Shown here: positions 23,523-33,154 of the stretch, in pieces
Numbering within the stretch: the first letter of the stretch is position 1
How the letters are laid out: each line of letters opens with the position of its first letter
Assembly (NCBI GenBank): GCA_018524725.1
Contig: JAEUWP010000349.1
Location: 1 to 42,744, forward strand
DNA: 42,744 nt
Source of the DNA: Podaxis mareebaensis
Lineage: Eukaryota; Basidiomycota; Agaricomycetes; Agaricales; Agaricaceae
Direction: 5' to 3'
The notes under the pieces: generated by a model
Seen by the model: the letters and a program-made list of their open reading frames with translations, nothing else
Told to the model about the DNA's origin: nothing
Databases searched by the model: none
Position numbers and translations under genes: made by a program

Positions 23523-24049
23523 GTTACTTACAGTCACACAATATGTCTACTCCTCAATAGAAAGACTTAAAGCAACTTAGAGAGCAATAGAGATATATAA
23601 GACAACTTAATTCGTATCACTTATTGTTGATAAAGACTTCTATTCGAGTCTCCACCTAACCAAGTAGAAACAATGCTCTCTACTTGTTAGTGTCGATGGC
23701 TTATATACTATACAGTGTATCTAAATATATATCTACATTTGAACTTTCTGGAAGTTCTTAAGGTACTGAGGCTCAACTCAGAGATTGACTCGGAACAATA
23801 GAAGCATGATTCTACTAATAATAGTTCAATACAAAAAGTTCTTTATCAAAGAAGTCTTCTTTTCTAATAATAGTATGAAAGCTTATCAATCTGTAAAAGT
23901 CATATGACTTTGATATTACATAAGCATAATCAATGTCAGAATGATATAGACAAACAAACTAAAGACTAAAGCTTTCAGATAAAACAAGAGACAAATAGAT
24001 TGAAAACATAATTAGTAAATGTATAGCAAACATTTACTAAGTTCATAAC
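23523..24049 (-). repeat. Tentative Gypsy-2 5' LTR
   Basis: On the minus strand this stretch begins TGTTATGAAC and ends GTAAGTAACA, a TG..CA pair with a near-inverted end like the TGTTAC/GTAACA ends of Gypsy-1. It contains a TATA-like run (23,590-23,601). The partner LTR is not in the window, so the call rests on ends and position only. Confidence 0.35.
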
Positions 24050-25078
24050 AGTTGTGGTGGTTGAACCACACCTATTGTGGTGACCAACTTCACCACAATC
24101 TGTACAACAAACATGACAACTGCCAGGTGGAATCCCTTGACTGGTACCATGAACCACCAGCAATTCTGGAGTGGGATGGGTGGAGACATCCCACTGACAA
24201 CAACCTCAACTGGTTCTTGTACTTTGAGTACAAGAACATCTGACAAGAGAAAGGGGAGCATTTTGTTCCCTGCAGATAGTTACCAGCAAGGGCTTCACCC
24301 TTCTTCCAGCTCCTACAGAACTGTGACTACCCTCAGTGCCTGCTGGAGCCACCTCCTTCCCAACTGCAGTTGACTCACCCTCTTGTGCTAACCTTCAATG
24401 AGTCAGCACCCACAGTTTCCTATGAAATGGCTATTGAAACAGATGCCCAATGATAGAGGCCAACACCTCTGTATCCACCCCCATCATCACTGAACATCAC
24501 CTGTCAGATACAACATGACCAAGGCCACTACCTCTGCCCTTGCATCTGACCACCCACCATCACTGTCCTGGCCAAGGCAAATGCCTCTGCCTCCTCCTCT
24601 CAAGACATCATCAGCAAATCCTTGTCAATCACCTCTTCCCACTTGCATTTGTCCTCATCACCCTTGCAATCAAGTCAACTCAAACCTTGCTTCCCTTATG
24701 AGGTGATCCATCACCTCATTTAAACCTCACTGCCAACTGGGCACTATACATGTCCCCATCTTCTGCTCATCACCACAAGTAACCTCATTACTTGTGTGTT
24801 GGAACTCTTGACTGTGCTTTATGGTCTCAATGGGGAGTATGTAAGGGCTGAGCCCTTACTATGATGGTCATCATTTCTTGTAACCAATTTCATATTAATT
24901 AATTGTTTGATTTTTGTTCTACTAACCCTGATGGATTAAGTAATCCATCAGGAAAATATTCCTTATATTCTCATCATCAGCTGTTGTGATGACAGCTGAC
25001 CTTATACCTACACTATGTATGTCCCAATATATTGGGTTTATTGTATGTCAGTGTGAACCTAAGGTCATAGCTCCAAGT
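24050..25078. repeat. Hairpin-rich, CpG-free stretch of unknown origin
   Basis: About 1 kb with no CpG dinucleotide and many short perfect inverted repeats: 24,074-24,099 (10-bp stem), 24,170-24,195 (9), 24,213-24,237 (11), 24,361-24,372 (12-nt palindrome), 24,699-24,718 (9), 24,774-24,796 (9), 24,841-24,859 (9), 24,927-24,952 (11), 24,977-24,999 (8) and 25,023-25,036 (14-nt palindrome). Weak open frames exist on both strands but show no recognisable domain. It lies between Gypsy-2 and LINE copy 3 and may be a separate non-coding element. Confidence 0.55.
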
Positions 25079-26679
25079 AAGCCCCAGTAGGCTTACAGAT
25101 GTCCCCAGAGGATCTGAGGAAGTTAACAATGTCAACTGGTGACATCTGAGGGAATTGGTTTTGTAGAGCAGCATATTTCTGAAGCTCTTCAGGGTTCATA
25201 GGGGAATTAGAGGCCACCCTGGTGTAGGATGACCTCTGAGTGGATGGTAATGGGGTATTAGACCTGGGGCAGATCTTGTAATTAATGGGGGGGGAGGTGG
25301 GTGGAGGAAGGGGGAGAGGGTTGAGGAGCCTGGGGAGGGAAGGCAGGGGCAATGATAGGCTTACACTGTTCTTGGGCAACTACTGGTTTGCAAGGTGCTC
25401 ATCTGTGAATGACAGTAGACCATGTACTAGGGTTAGGGTCACCCTTCTCAGGATTGGAAGTCCCAGGTTGGGTGTCAGGAGCAGTGGTGGTAGGGGGAGG
25501 GAGCATTTCAGTATCAACATTAGAACCAGAAGACTCACCTGGTTTGTTAGAGTCTACTGGTGGGAGACAAGATAGGGTGATTGCTCAAGCTGTGTCCTGA
25601 GCAAGTTGCAAATCAGAGTCCTGAAGATGCCCAGCAACATCTGGGGAAGGGGTGGAAGAGCTCTGGAGATTCCCAGTAGCATCTTTAGGGGAAGGGGAGG
25701 ACACAGCTGGGGCTTTTTCAGCCCAGTGAATATTACAATGGCCAGTGGACATAGGGGTGGGGGTGGGAGATAGAGTGTGTGATAGGGGGAATTGCATTGA
25801 AATGAAATCATACAATTTAAGATTATGTCCATTGTATGGGACAGATTTATTGTGCAATTGATCTGAGTGTGTGATGACTTGGAGAATTCTGATGAGGTGA
25901 TGTGTGCCTTCAAATGAAGAAAGTCACCATTTTCAGCCCAGTTGCCAAAATCAGAAGCAATGAAGCTGAGCAGGGAGGTGAGGCAATTTAGCCCCATGAC
26001 ATCATTTGTGTTGGTGATATCTATCTGGCACAAGGCATCACCAAGGGAGTCATGGATAGATGACCAATCCATTCCATGGGTTGGCTGTGCATTGCCATGA
26101 GGCTGCACAGTAGCAGGAGGAGAGGAGGGGTGAATGAGGGGAGGGCAAGAAGAGGGTCAGAGGGTTGGGATTCATCCCAAGCTGCTCCAGGGGTAGGGGG
26201 AATGAAGCCATGTGAAGCAGTGATGACTTGGGCTGGGGATAACATCCTATGGGAAGGAGTGATTTCTGGGACATATTGAGTTCCTCACAAACTGGCACAA
26301 GGGAAGGATGAATAGATTGAGGGGTGGAGAGGCCTCCTTCAGATTGTGGATCCTCTTCCTCAGCTGAGTGAACTGAAGAAGCAGCATCATTGTCATCATG
26401 TACCTTCAGGCTCACAAGAGCCTGAATAGAGAGTAATTGATCAGTGGAGATGGAACACTTGGTTCCAACAAGAGACAGTGTAGGGGAAGGGGGCTTGTGA
26501 ATGAAGTCTTCCCTGCTTTGTATGCCCATGAAGGGGCCTTCAGATGCCTCCCGAGGTTGAGTAGTAGAGGGCACTAGACTGGTGCTTGAGTGCCAATAAC
26601 AAACAAAGCTGGAACAGATGCTGGTGGCAGTCTTCTTAACACCTCCAAGGAAGCTGCTAGATTCCTTAGAGTCTTTCAT
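25079..26679 (-). pseudogene. LINE ORF1 N-terminal part, frameshifted
   Basis: ATG 26,679 begins MKDSKESSSFLGGVKKTATS, clearly matching copy 2 (MKDSKDSSGILGGLKKTANS). The match continues in other frames: WDESQPSDPL near 26,170, HGMDWSS near 26,070, NKSVPYNGH near 25,840, then LQKYAALQNQFPQMSP near 25,150. The frame changes show at least two indels. It is dead. Confidence 0.85.
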
Positions 26680-26766
26680 AGTGAATTAGAACTGGTTTGT
26701 GTATTCCTTGTACTACAAGTAACTGAACTACTAAGATGTAGGTGGTAGTTACTGAGAAAGGAAGGT
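25079..26766 (-). mobile_element. LINE copy 3: old 5' fragment (5'UTR and partial ORF1)
   Basis: Minus-strand relative of LINE copy 2. It begins at the same 5' nucleotide (block ACTGAGAAAGGAAGGTG ends at 26,766) and shows homology through ORF1 up to about 25,079, where similarity stops. Usual LINE truncation removes the 5' end; here the 3' end is missing, so later insertion or deletion is likely. Only one CpG remains (26,552), against many in copy 2. Confidence 0.85.
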
Positions 26767-27279
26767 GATCCTATTACTTGTAAGCTGCCAGTTTTCTTGA
26801 ATACTCTTGGTCTTTGTCACTCATAAGCTCACTTAATTAACCTCCAATAGGTCACACACAGGAAGTAAGTTGATTAGCATTTCAGTAGTGATAACTATTG
26901 GCTGACATTTCAATACAGGAGTGTAAATAGTTGTGTATCAATGTTGATTAAACCATCAGTGCTCAATACTGTTGTTCCAGGTCCAAGTAGTCTCACCTGC
27001 TGCAAGGGCATTCCTGAGCCAGTGTAAGCAGGAGGGGAGATACCCCTGTACAGACTAGCATGTAGCCATTAACTGATTATGTTCTATCCCAGCTGCATTA
27101 GCCTGCCTCTGGGCATCCTTTGTTAAAGAGTGACTGCTGTAGTGGCAATTCTGATATTCCTCATATGGCTTGACCTCCAGCTTGATAGTTGATAGTTACT
27201 GGAGGGAACTGATATGTTTCACATGTTTCATCATACTCATGTTATATTCTGATGCTTGGATATGACAACAAAAGTTGGG
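26767..27279. other. Intergenic stretch, CpG-free
   Basis: About 510 bp between LINE copy 3 and gene A. I see no gene, repeat or RNA. It is free of CpG, unlike the DNA right of 28,066. Confidence 0.5.
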
Positions 27280-27732
27280 TCAAAGTGCACAGACTTTGCC
27301 AGGCTTGAGGATGTGGCAACTGTTTTAGAGAGAAGCAAATCAATGTGTATGTGCAAACAGGTGGGGAATAAGCATACTAGCCACTATCTGGATATTCAAT
27401 TGGTCCACAACAGGTATATCTCTCATTGGGGCCTAGGGTGACAAGGTTATTTGAAGACTAGCTTACAGAGAGTCCCACTCACAAACATCCTAGGTACAAA
27501 TCCAGGAAGTACAGAGTCTCTCAAAATGTTCATCAAGTTATTGAATTGTCAAAACCTTACTCACCCCAGCTTCATTAGCACCTGCAAGCTCTGACTCAAC
27601 TATGAGTTGGCCAAGTTGCATAGAATTTGAAGGGCTCTTTGCTCAGTGATGGACAGCAGGATTTGGCTCAGGAACTGCCATGACCACAGCAAAGAAAGCA
27701 CAGAAAACAGAAAGTATGGCAAGAGAACACAT
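27280..27732 (-). pseudogene. Small secreted cysteine-rich protein A (type 1, 68 aa), probably inactive
   Basis: Exons 27,645-27,732, 27,565-27,581, 27,483-27,489 (7 nt), 27,378-27,432 and 27,280-27,319 join to 68 codons. The product has a signal peptide (MCSLAILSVFCAFFAVVMA) and cysteines at 30, 38, 45, 46, 57 and 66 (C-x7-C-x6-CC-x10-C-x8-C), exactly the spacing of gene C. Introns fall at the same places as in C. The first donor is odd: after CAC T comes GAGCAA where C has GTAAGT; without splicing a TGA follows at once. The other splice sites are canonical. The gene has no CpG, and two arginine codons of C (CGC) are histidine (CAC) here. It is the leftmost member of the cluster and next to transposons. 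Confidence 0.75.
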
Positions 27733-28831
27733 GCTGGGAAGAAGGGAGAAGTTAGCAATGTGGGCAGGGAAGTAGATGAATGCTGGGTTCCATTTAGAAC
27801 TTAATATAACTTAGACAGACTGTAAGTGATCTGAATAGAGGAGCCATATGTCCCTGATTGTTAACAACAATTCAATAACATTTCCCCTGAATTGGGAGAC
27901 TAGCCCCCATTGAGAGATATTTCACATCATCTGACATAACAGCTTGAATGGATCTTGCTTCAGTCACTATGATCTTCCTTTATTGTCACTATGGTTGACT
28001 CTCTCTTAACCCATAGCCTTCTGCTCTCATGGCTAGTTATGGGCTATATATTTATAAGAGAAGCTCGAGAGCTCTGTAAAAATTGTGACTAACAAGACTA
28101 AAGAAATGATAAAAGATTTCGTGTTGATACACTTCACAGAGCAATTAAACAAATAGGGAAAGTAGATTCAATGTACTTCAGCCTACTCTTCGCTTCTTCT
28201 GTATGAAGCTGGTGATTAAACATGGCCAACATACCTTCCATCTGTCTGGAAAATGGGTGGCTGACAGGTCGATCACATGGTCAAATCATGTGGCTGCTGG
28301 AGGCCACTGGGCGATTTCTCAGCTTGGTGAAAATCATTGATACCCTATAGATACATAGATCATACTTCCCCCTGGAGCCACCCATAGAACTGTCAGCATC
28401 TCTAGAGCACAGTACTTACCCTGCAACAAAGTCATGATTTTACTTTGATAAACATCTACCTGCAAATGCCTCAATGATTTCATGAATTTGAAACACTTAA
28501 AGCTTGCTTCATCAATATGTAAATTGCCCCACCGCTCACTGTCATTAACCCGCCACATAAGTACCTGGTTGATGACTTCAAGCTATCTGTGCCTTTCCTT
28601 ATCTCTACTGGGTTTTCATCTCATGTAATAATATCAAATAGGAAACTTGGGAATTCCGGGTGATGTTTTGTCCTCTCTAAATCCAATTCTTCTCCGTACA
28701 GATACTACATATGGTCAGAGACAGGCAACTCGTTGAAGTACCTGCCAAGGCAGTACATAGGTGCCTTCCTTCAAGGTGTATAAAACCCCCTGACACTTGG
28801 TTGAGCAGTCCTAGTTCAATATCAAGTCCCG
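27733..28831. other. Intergenic region between divergent genes A and B
   Basis: About 1.1 kb holding the divergent promoters. The left part is CpG-free up to 28,066, where CpG returns. A TATA-like run lies near 27,801 for A. Short blocks (for example ACCGCTCRCTGTCAT near 28,530 and TGCCTGCCAAG near 28,742) recur between C and D near 30,885 and 30,953, supporting duplication of the pair. No further gene is seen. Confidence 0.5.
28779..28785 (+). promoter_or_regulatory. TATA box of gene B
   Basis: TATAAAA, 47 bp before the ATG of gene B. Confidence 0.6.
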
Positions 28832-29106
28832 ATGCTCACACTTAAGCTCATTGCCACTGCTTTTGTTCTCTTCACCACTTCGGTGCTTGCCTCTCCTGGA
28901 AAGATTCCATGTGAATGCCATGAATTTATATCATGACTGTCCGCTAATACTGATGTTGTCTAAGGTGGCGACTTCTACTGTAGGGGCCAGCAGCAATGCT
29001 GTTTATCGGCCAATGGCCTTGCGTGAGTTCTGCTTCAGGTTGCTGTGATACAGAGGATTGAAGGCTTAGTAGTTGCGTTGCTCTACCTCCACACACTATC
29101 TGTTAA
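28832..29106 (+). CDS. Small secreted cysteine-rich protein B (type 2, 56 aa)
   Basis: Exons 28,832-28,910, 28,965-29,022 and 29,073-29,106 join to 56 codons plus TAA. The signal peptide is MLTLKLIATAFVLFTTSVLA; the mature part starts near SPGKIP. Cysteines are at 27, 32, 38, 39, 47 and 56 (C-x4-C-x5-CC-x7-C-x8-C). Intron 1 splits the first cysteine codon (T|GT) and intron 2 is phase 2, just before cysteine 5; both have GT..AG ends (GTGAAT..AAG, GTGAGT..TAG). It is closest to D, H and I (shared GQxQCC and CVxLP). It is divergent from A, 1.1 kb away. Function is unknown; a secreted, disulfide-rich effector or signalling peptide is likely. The family was not recognised. Confidence 0.85.
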
Positions 29107-29713
29107 GATGTCTATCAAACGAATGCACTGGGATTGATAATGCAGTACACTCTAAACAATACACAGTTTACAGCCATCCATATTAACAGAATCATAAACT
29201 ATAAAAAGCAAGGTGGAGCTCAAAGCTCTTGAGGTTCGACACTAAAGCACATCCTATGAGGAAATCCTATGTAGATAACATGATATAGAGCGGAAATGGG
29301 ATGCAGAGAGTCGAGGAATGATCAATTATAGTAAACTGCCAAAGGAAGTGCGGCTGATAGGGGCTTGGGAACTAGTCGAATATGGCATGCCTTGATGAGT
29401 GATTCGGCACGAAATATCGCCCAGGACACACTATTATGCAGCTCCATTAGCTCATTAAATAGATCTTGGATGTGCAAAGAATGGCGCTGTCGAATATATG
29501 TAGAGGGAGGCTCAGGATCCAGGCTTCACCACCAGCTGGCATCCAATCTCGGAGTCCATATCACTGTAACTATCTTGCAATGTTGGCTTGACACCCAGCT
29601 AGGTAGTTTTGGTTGGATCGAATTGACACGTGCTAACATCTTTCATCGTATTCAAGCTACATAGGCTACAACGACAGAAGTTGGGTCTCTTGTCACACCT
29701 ATACCAGCTTGAA
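29107..29713. other. Intergenic stretch between genes B and C (convergent)
   Basis: About 600 bp between the 3' ends of B and C. No gene, RNA or repeat is seen. Confidence 0.5.
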
Positions 29714-30166
29714 TCAAAAGAGGCAGACCTCGCCGGGCTTGAGGATGCGACAGCTGTTGTAGACAGAGCCAATGAAGGTGACACGAGAGGAAAAAGGGAT
29801 AGAAACATACTAGCCACCATCCGGAGACACAATTGGCCCGCAGCAGGTATACCTCTTGTTAGGGCCTAAAGTGACAAGGCGGTAAGTTACTCGAGGACCG
29901 ACTTATGAGGAATTCTACTCACACACATCCTACAGTACAAGTAAGAAAAGGAACGAGTTTTTCAGATTATTCATCTAATCGCTACCCGTTACAATGTACT
30001 TACCCCAGCGTCATTGGCACCTACGGGGTCGGATTATGAGGAGCCCAAGGTGCAATATCTAAAGAGCACCCAACTTACAGCGATAGACGGGGGGGTCGGG
30101 GTTTGGAGCGGCCATAACCACGGCGAAGAGAGCGCAAAAAGCTACAAAGATGGCAGGAGAACGCAT
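29714..30166 (-). CDS. Small secreted cysteine-rich protein C (type 1, 68 aa)
   Basis: Exons 30,079-30,166, 30,004-30,020, 29,923-29,929 (7 nt), 29,811-29,865 and 29,714-29,753 join to 68 codons plus TGA. The signal peptide is MRSPAIFVAFCALFAVVMA, then APNPDPP. Cysteines are at 30, 38, 45, 46, 57 and 66. All four introns have GT..AG ends (GTAAGT, GTAAGT, GTGAGT, GTATGT donors). Intron 1 splits the first cysteine codon; the last intron is phase 2, before cysteine 5. Exon lengths equal those of A exactly. It is divergent from D. No catalytic motif; probably a stable disulfide-bonded secreted peptide. The 7-nt exon is the least certain part, but it is required in both A and C to supply cysteine 2 in frame. 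Confidence 0.87.
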
Positions 30167-31035
30167 GTGTTGGAGGGGTGGGGGACAGTAAAAATTGAAG
30201 TGTGGTGTAGGCTTGCCACTAAATAGCTATTCTCCTGGCAGATTCATGCGCACAACGAACAGAGAGATCGAAGGCTAGGCTCGATTGGGAAAGATAATTG
30301 AAGCTGTCATGCAGCTGATCGTCAACTGTGCTTTCATAATACCTCCCTAATTGCCAGATTAGTCCTTATTGAGGGCGGCTTCATGTTATTTCCCATCTAC
30401 TGTCGTTGGATGGAGCATACTCCTGGGCGGGTTGATCTGTCAGAGGCGGACGTTACAAGGCTAGGTCCTCGACTCAGCGGCTCTACTACTAGATCCATAC
30501 CTCCCGATAAACGTACCCCTGAGCGAGCCGTGGTAGTAAGAGGCTAGGGAATGGCTCAGGTATTTGTTGATCATGCTGGCACTCAGGTTGAAAAACGGCT
30601 CGCTGAATTAGAATCACTCAAGCTCCCCTGCCACTACTTATTACACCCTTTGGGAGCACAAAGCCGACGAACATGGCGAGGCCTTTTGTGCCTTTGACTT
30701 GACTGATGATAGACCAATACGACATGCGGTGGGAAGAAGTTACCTGGGCCTCTGTTGGGGGCTTTTTCCTACGTCTATGGGTACCTCTCATACCCTTACA
30801 AACATCGACCGGCGAGCACCTCCATGGTACTATGAAGGTGTGAATCTCATCCAGCACGTTCATCAGTAGCATGTAACTCACCTCACCGCTCGCTGTCATA
30901 TACAGTACCCTAAGCATACAATATGACCGAAAGTCAATGATTTGCTCGAGTGCCTGCCAAGACAGCTTGCGGGCACTTGATCCCGAAGATCTATGCATAA
31001 AGAGCCGAGCCCCTTCACTGAGCCCCTAACCCCTA
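30167..31035. other. Intergenic region between divergent genes C and D
   Basis: About 870 bp with the promoters of C and D (TATA-like runs near 30,220 and at 30,996-31,003). Short blocks match the A-B intergenic region. No further gene is seen. Confidence 0.5.
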
Positions 31036-31316
31036 ATGTACGTCCTTAAGCTCTTTGCTGCCTCCTTCGTTCTCCTTTCTACTCAGGCGTTTGCTAGTCC
31101 TGGCTACATTCAATGTATGTGGTAAGAACCTCTATTACGACTGTTCCCTATGACTAATGTTGTTCAAGGCGGTGAGAGCCTCTACTGTAAGGGCCGGGAA
31201 CAATGTTGCTTCTCACCTGATGGTGGCCTTGCGTGCGTCTTACTTGAGACTACAAGGATTTGGCTGATTAAAACTCTTGTAGCTGCGTTGTTCTTCCTCG
31301 TGGTGCTGTATGCTGA
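31036..31316 (+). CDS. Small secreted cysteine-rich protein D (type 2, 58 aa)
   Basis: Exons 31,036-31,114, 31,169-31,232 and 31,283-31,316 join to 58 codons plus TGA. The signal peptide is MYVLKLFAASFVLLSTQAFA. Cysteines are at 27, 33, 39, 40, 49 and 58 (C-x5-C-x5-CC-x8-C-x8-C). Introns use GTATGT..AAG and GTGCGT..TAG. The first splits the first cysteine codon and the second precedes cysteine 5, as in B, H and I. The C-terminal motif CVVLPRGAVC nearly matches H (CVTLPRGAVC). A CATAAAGA element lies 40 bp before the ATG. Read unspliced, the second intron stays open and hides the true end. Confidence 0.87.
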
Positions 31317-32019
31317 GACACCTAGCAATCATGATCACTTGTATTGCGTTAGTTGCTTAAAGTTACAACACGTTGTTAACTATTCAGTTCTTGCCTTCCC
31401 CATAAGAGGACTTTTTCTAATGACCAGTAAAGGAAGAACGCTAAAAGACCCCAGAGTTGAGGCCTTGAGGTTCAGTTGCGGACAGGCGAAGCTGACCAAT
31501 GCTCCATCTCGAGAACGGTCCCTAGTGATAATTGAATACTGTTTCGGCACGAGTCTCAGATCGTCAAGGTCAGTTCTCCATATTTTTTTCCAGCACTTTT
31601 GAAGACTCCCAAACATATTTTGGCTTTCTTAGAACATCGTGTCCGCCAATTCGAGCAGTGAATACAAGCAATCCGTCAACAGTTGCATATAAAGTCGATC
31701 ATTACCGGTCGAGAAATGGTCCAACTCTCACTCTTCCGCCGACGCCCACACAGTGGTCCTGGACAAGTAGAAGGCCAAGCTACCTGATTTCTCGGGACAA
31801 GTATGCCGCATATCGAAGGAATACAATTCTACTACATCCCGGCCTCAAGCCGCGCTAGCTACGAAATAATGATACACTCGACGGCTGCCCTAACGGGTAT
31901 AAGTGGGAGCAGACAATAAATAGTAAAGACAAGTCCCGACGCTAAAGCGTTTAAACGAAAATAACCAGAAAAGCTACACTGGTAATGTGACATCAACCGA
32001 TTGTCGGTCGATTTACGAA
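31317..32019. other. Intergenic stretch
   Basis: About 700 bp between gene D and the DUF7137-like gene. I see no convincing gene; open frames here lack domains and splice support. Confidence 0.45.
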
Positions 32020-32722
32020 TTAATGTGCATTGGGACGGAGCAGGTGGAACCCCGAAAGGAAGGTGACAAGGAACGAGACGACGAAACCAATGAGAGCAGG
32101 ATGAGTGGCGGCAGACATCATACTTCCATTACGACACTCCGTACAGGTCCAACCTGAAGATAAGATATGATCAGAATCACAACTTGAGTCGGAATTAGGA
32201 TTACATACCGCTTGCTAGTGGGGTATATGGCTGCGGCGTATAGAGTCCAAACTGAAGGTTGTCGAAGGGCTGCATATAACCTGGCCTCGGAAGGGCACTC
32301 CGCCCTCTGTTATCCCACATCGTCAACGTATATGTGCCTTGAGCCAAAGGCTGTTGTGGATTGCTTGTCTGCCATGCGTGCAGGTCCCACAGCACCTGTG
32401 TTGCTGTGCCAGGCAACACACCGTCAGTCGGTCCGACTGGGTAAGTGTTCCCATTCTCGCAAATAGCGGATATTGTGAGGCTTTGGGAGTCCTGGAGGAC
32501 AGAAGTAAAGTTCCAGCCAAAAGTCACTGTTTGGCTGGGCGCGATTTTGTAGAACGATACAGCGGTTTGTGGGGGTTGGGTCATGAGAATCCCGCCCGCG
32601 GGGGCGTTTGGAGGGATGAGGACAACACTTTGAGAAGAAGTTGGCGCAGCGGAAGTTGATGAATTAGTACCACTAGGTGATGGGCTCGGAGTCGTCGCTG
32701 GTGCGGGTTGATTTTGCGACAT
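32020..32722 (-). CDS. DUF7137-like membrane-anchored protein
   Basis: Two exons, 32,209-32,722 and 32,020-32,153, with a 55-bp intron (GTATGT..CAG), join to 215 codons plus TAA. The N-terminal part is rich in Ser, Thr and Pro. The core has GGILMTQPPQTAVSFYKIAP, VTFGWNFTSVL, ENGNTYPVGPTDGVLPGTAT and GLYTPQPYTPLASG, the hallmarks of the fungal DUF7137 family. The second exon adds WTCTEC and a C-terminal hydrophobic segment (ALIGFVVSFLVTFLSGFHLL), so the protein is probably membrane-held. The start is uncertain: I chose ATG 32,722, but the frame is open upstream to about 32,850 and family members usually have a signal peptide, so an extra 5' exon is likely. Function is unknown. Confidence 0.75.
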
Positions 32723-33154
32723 GGTGGGGGATAATGGTTGGGAAATTTGCTCGGTGACCGTGTCCGACGAAAGTAGGTACACAAGGTTGCCAGGGTCGTG
32801 ATACAACCAGAAAACACATGATGCAATGATGGAAAAGAAATGTTACCTGGAATAACAGAGATATAATACTCGAGAGACTCGAGGAGGGAATGTTATACAA
32901 GTATGCTGGGTCATTATGGTACTACGATTATCGCGAATGTGATATTGCGAATTTTAATAGCTCCACCAATCAATTCAATGGCCAGGTTCGAGAGGAAGCA
33001 GTTACATAATACATTACGCATGTGGTAACGTGACTGCGGGGTTGTTTGGATCCATAGCTTTAACCAATCCGTCGAATCTAATTAATTATTGCATTCGTCG
33101 TTCAGGGTGCTGGGAATCTGGACTTTGCCTCTAGCTCGACCATGCTGCGACAGA
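32723..33154. other. Divergent promoter region between the DUF7137-like gene and APN2
   Basis: About 430 bp. It probably contains the 5' exon or leader of the minus-strand gene and the promoter of APN2. No separate gene is seen. Confidence 0.4.

Larger units (their letters stand above)
18058..24049 (-). mobile_element. Gypsy-2: chromovirus, main body on the minus strand
   Basis: Second Ty3/gypsy element of a different lineage from Gypsy-1, less GC-rich. Reading right to left: a tentative 5' LTR (23,523-24,049), leader, gag, protease, reverse transcriptase, RNase H and integrase to 18,058, where Gypsy-1 cuts it. It continues at 1,955-1,482. Its 3' LTR is outside the window, so its right boundary at 24,049 is inferred from a TG..CA pair only. 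Confidence 0.88.

Noticed and set aside
24052..24373. Plus-strand open frames in the hairpin stretch as a protein gene
   Set aside because: No domain, no consistent frame and no homology to the adjacent elements; the length is explained by low stop density in CpG-free DNA.
24050..25078. CRISPR-like array or tRNA/rRNA genes
   Set aside because: The hairpins are all different and unevenly spaced, with no repeated unit; no tRNA or rRNA signatures were found anywhere in the window.
31540..31560. TTCGGCACGAG, resembling a cDNA cloning adaptor
   Set aside because: It lies inside continuous native-looking DNA without vector sequence; a similar stretch near 29,402 differs. Likely coincidence.
33089..33154. 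Upstream start for APN2 at 33,089
   Set aside because: The family begins at MRILTWN, which matches ATG 33,155; the upstream residues do not resemble the family.
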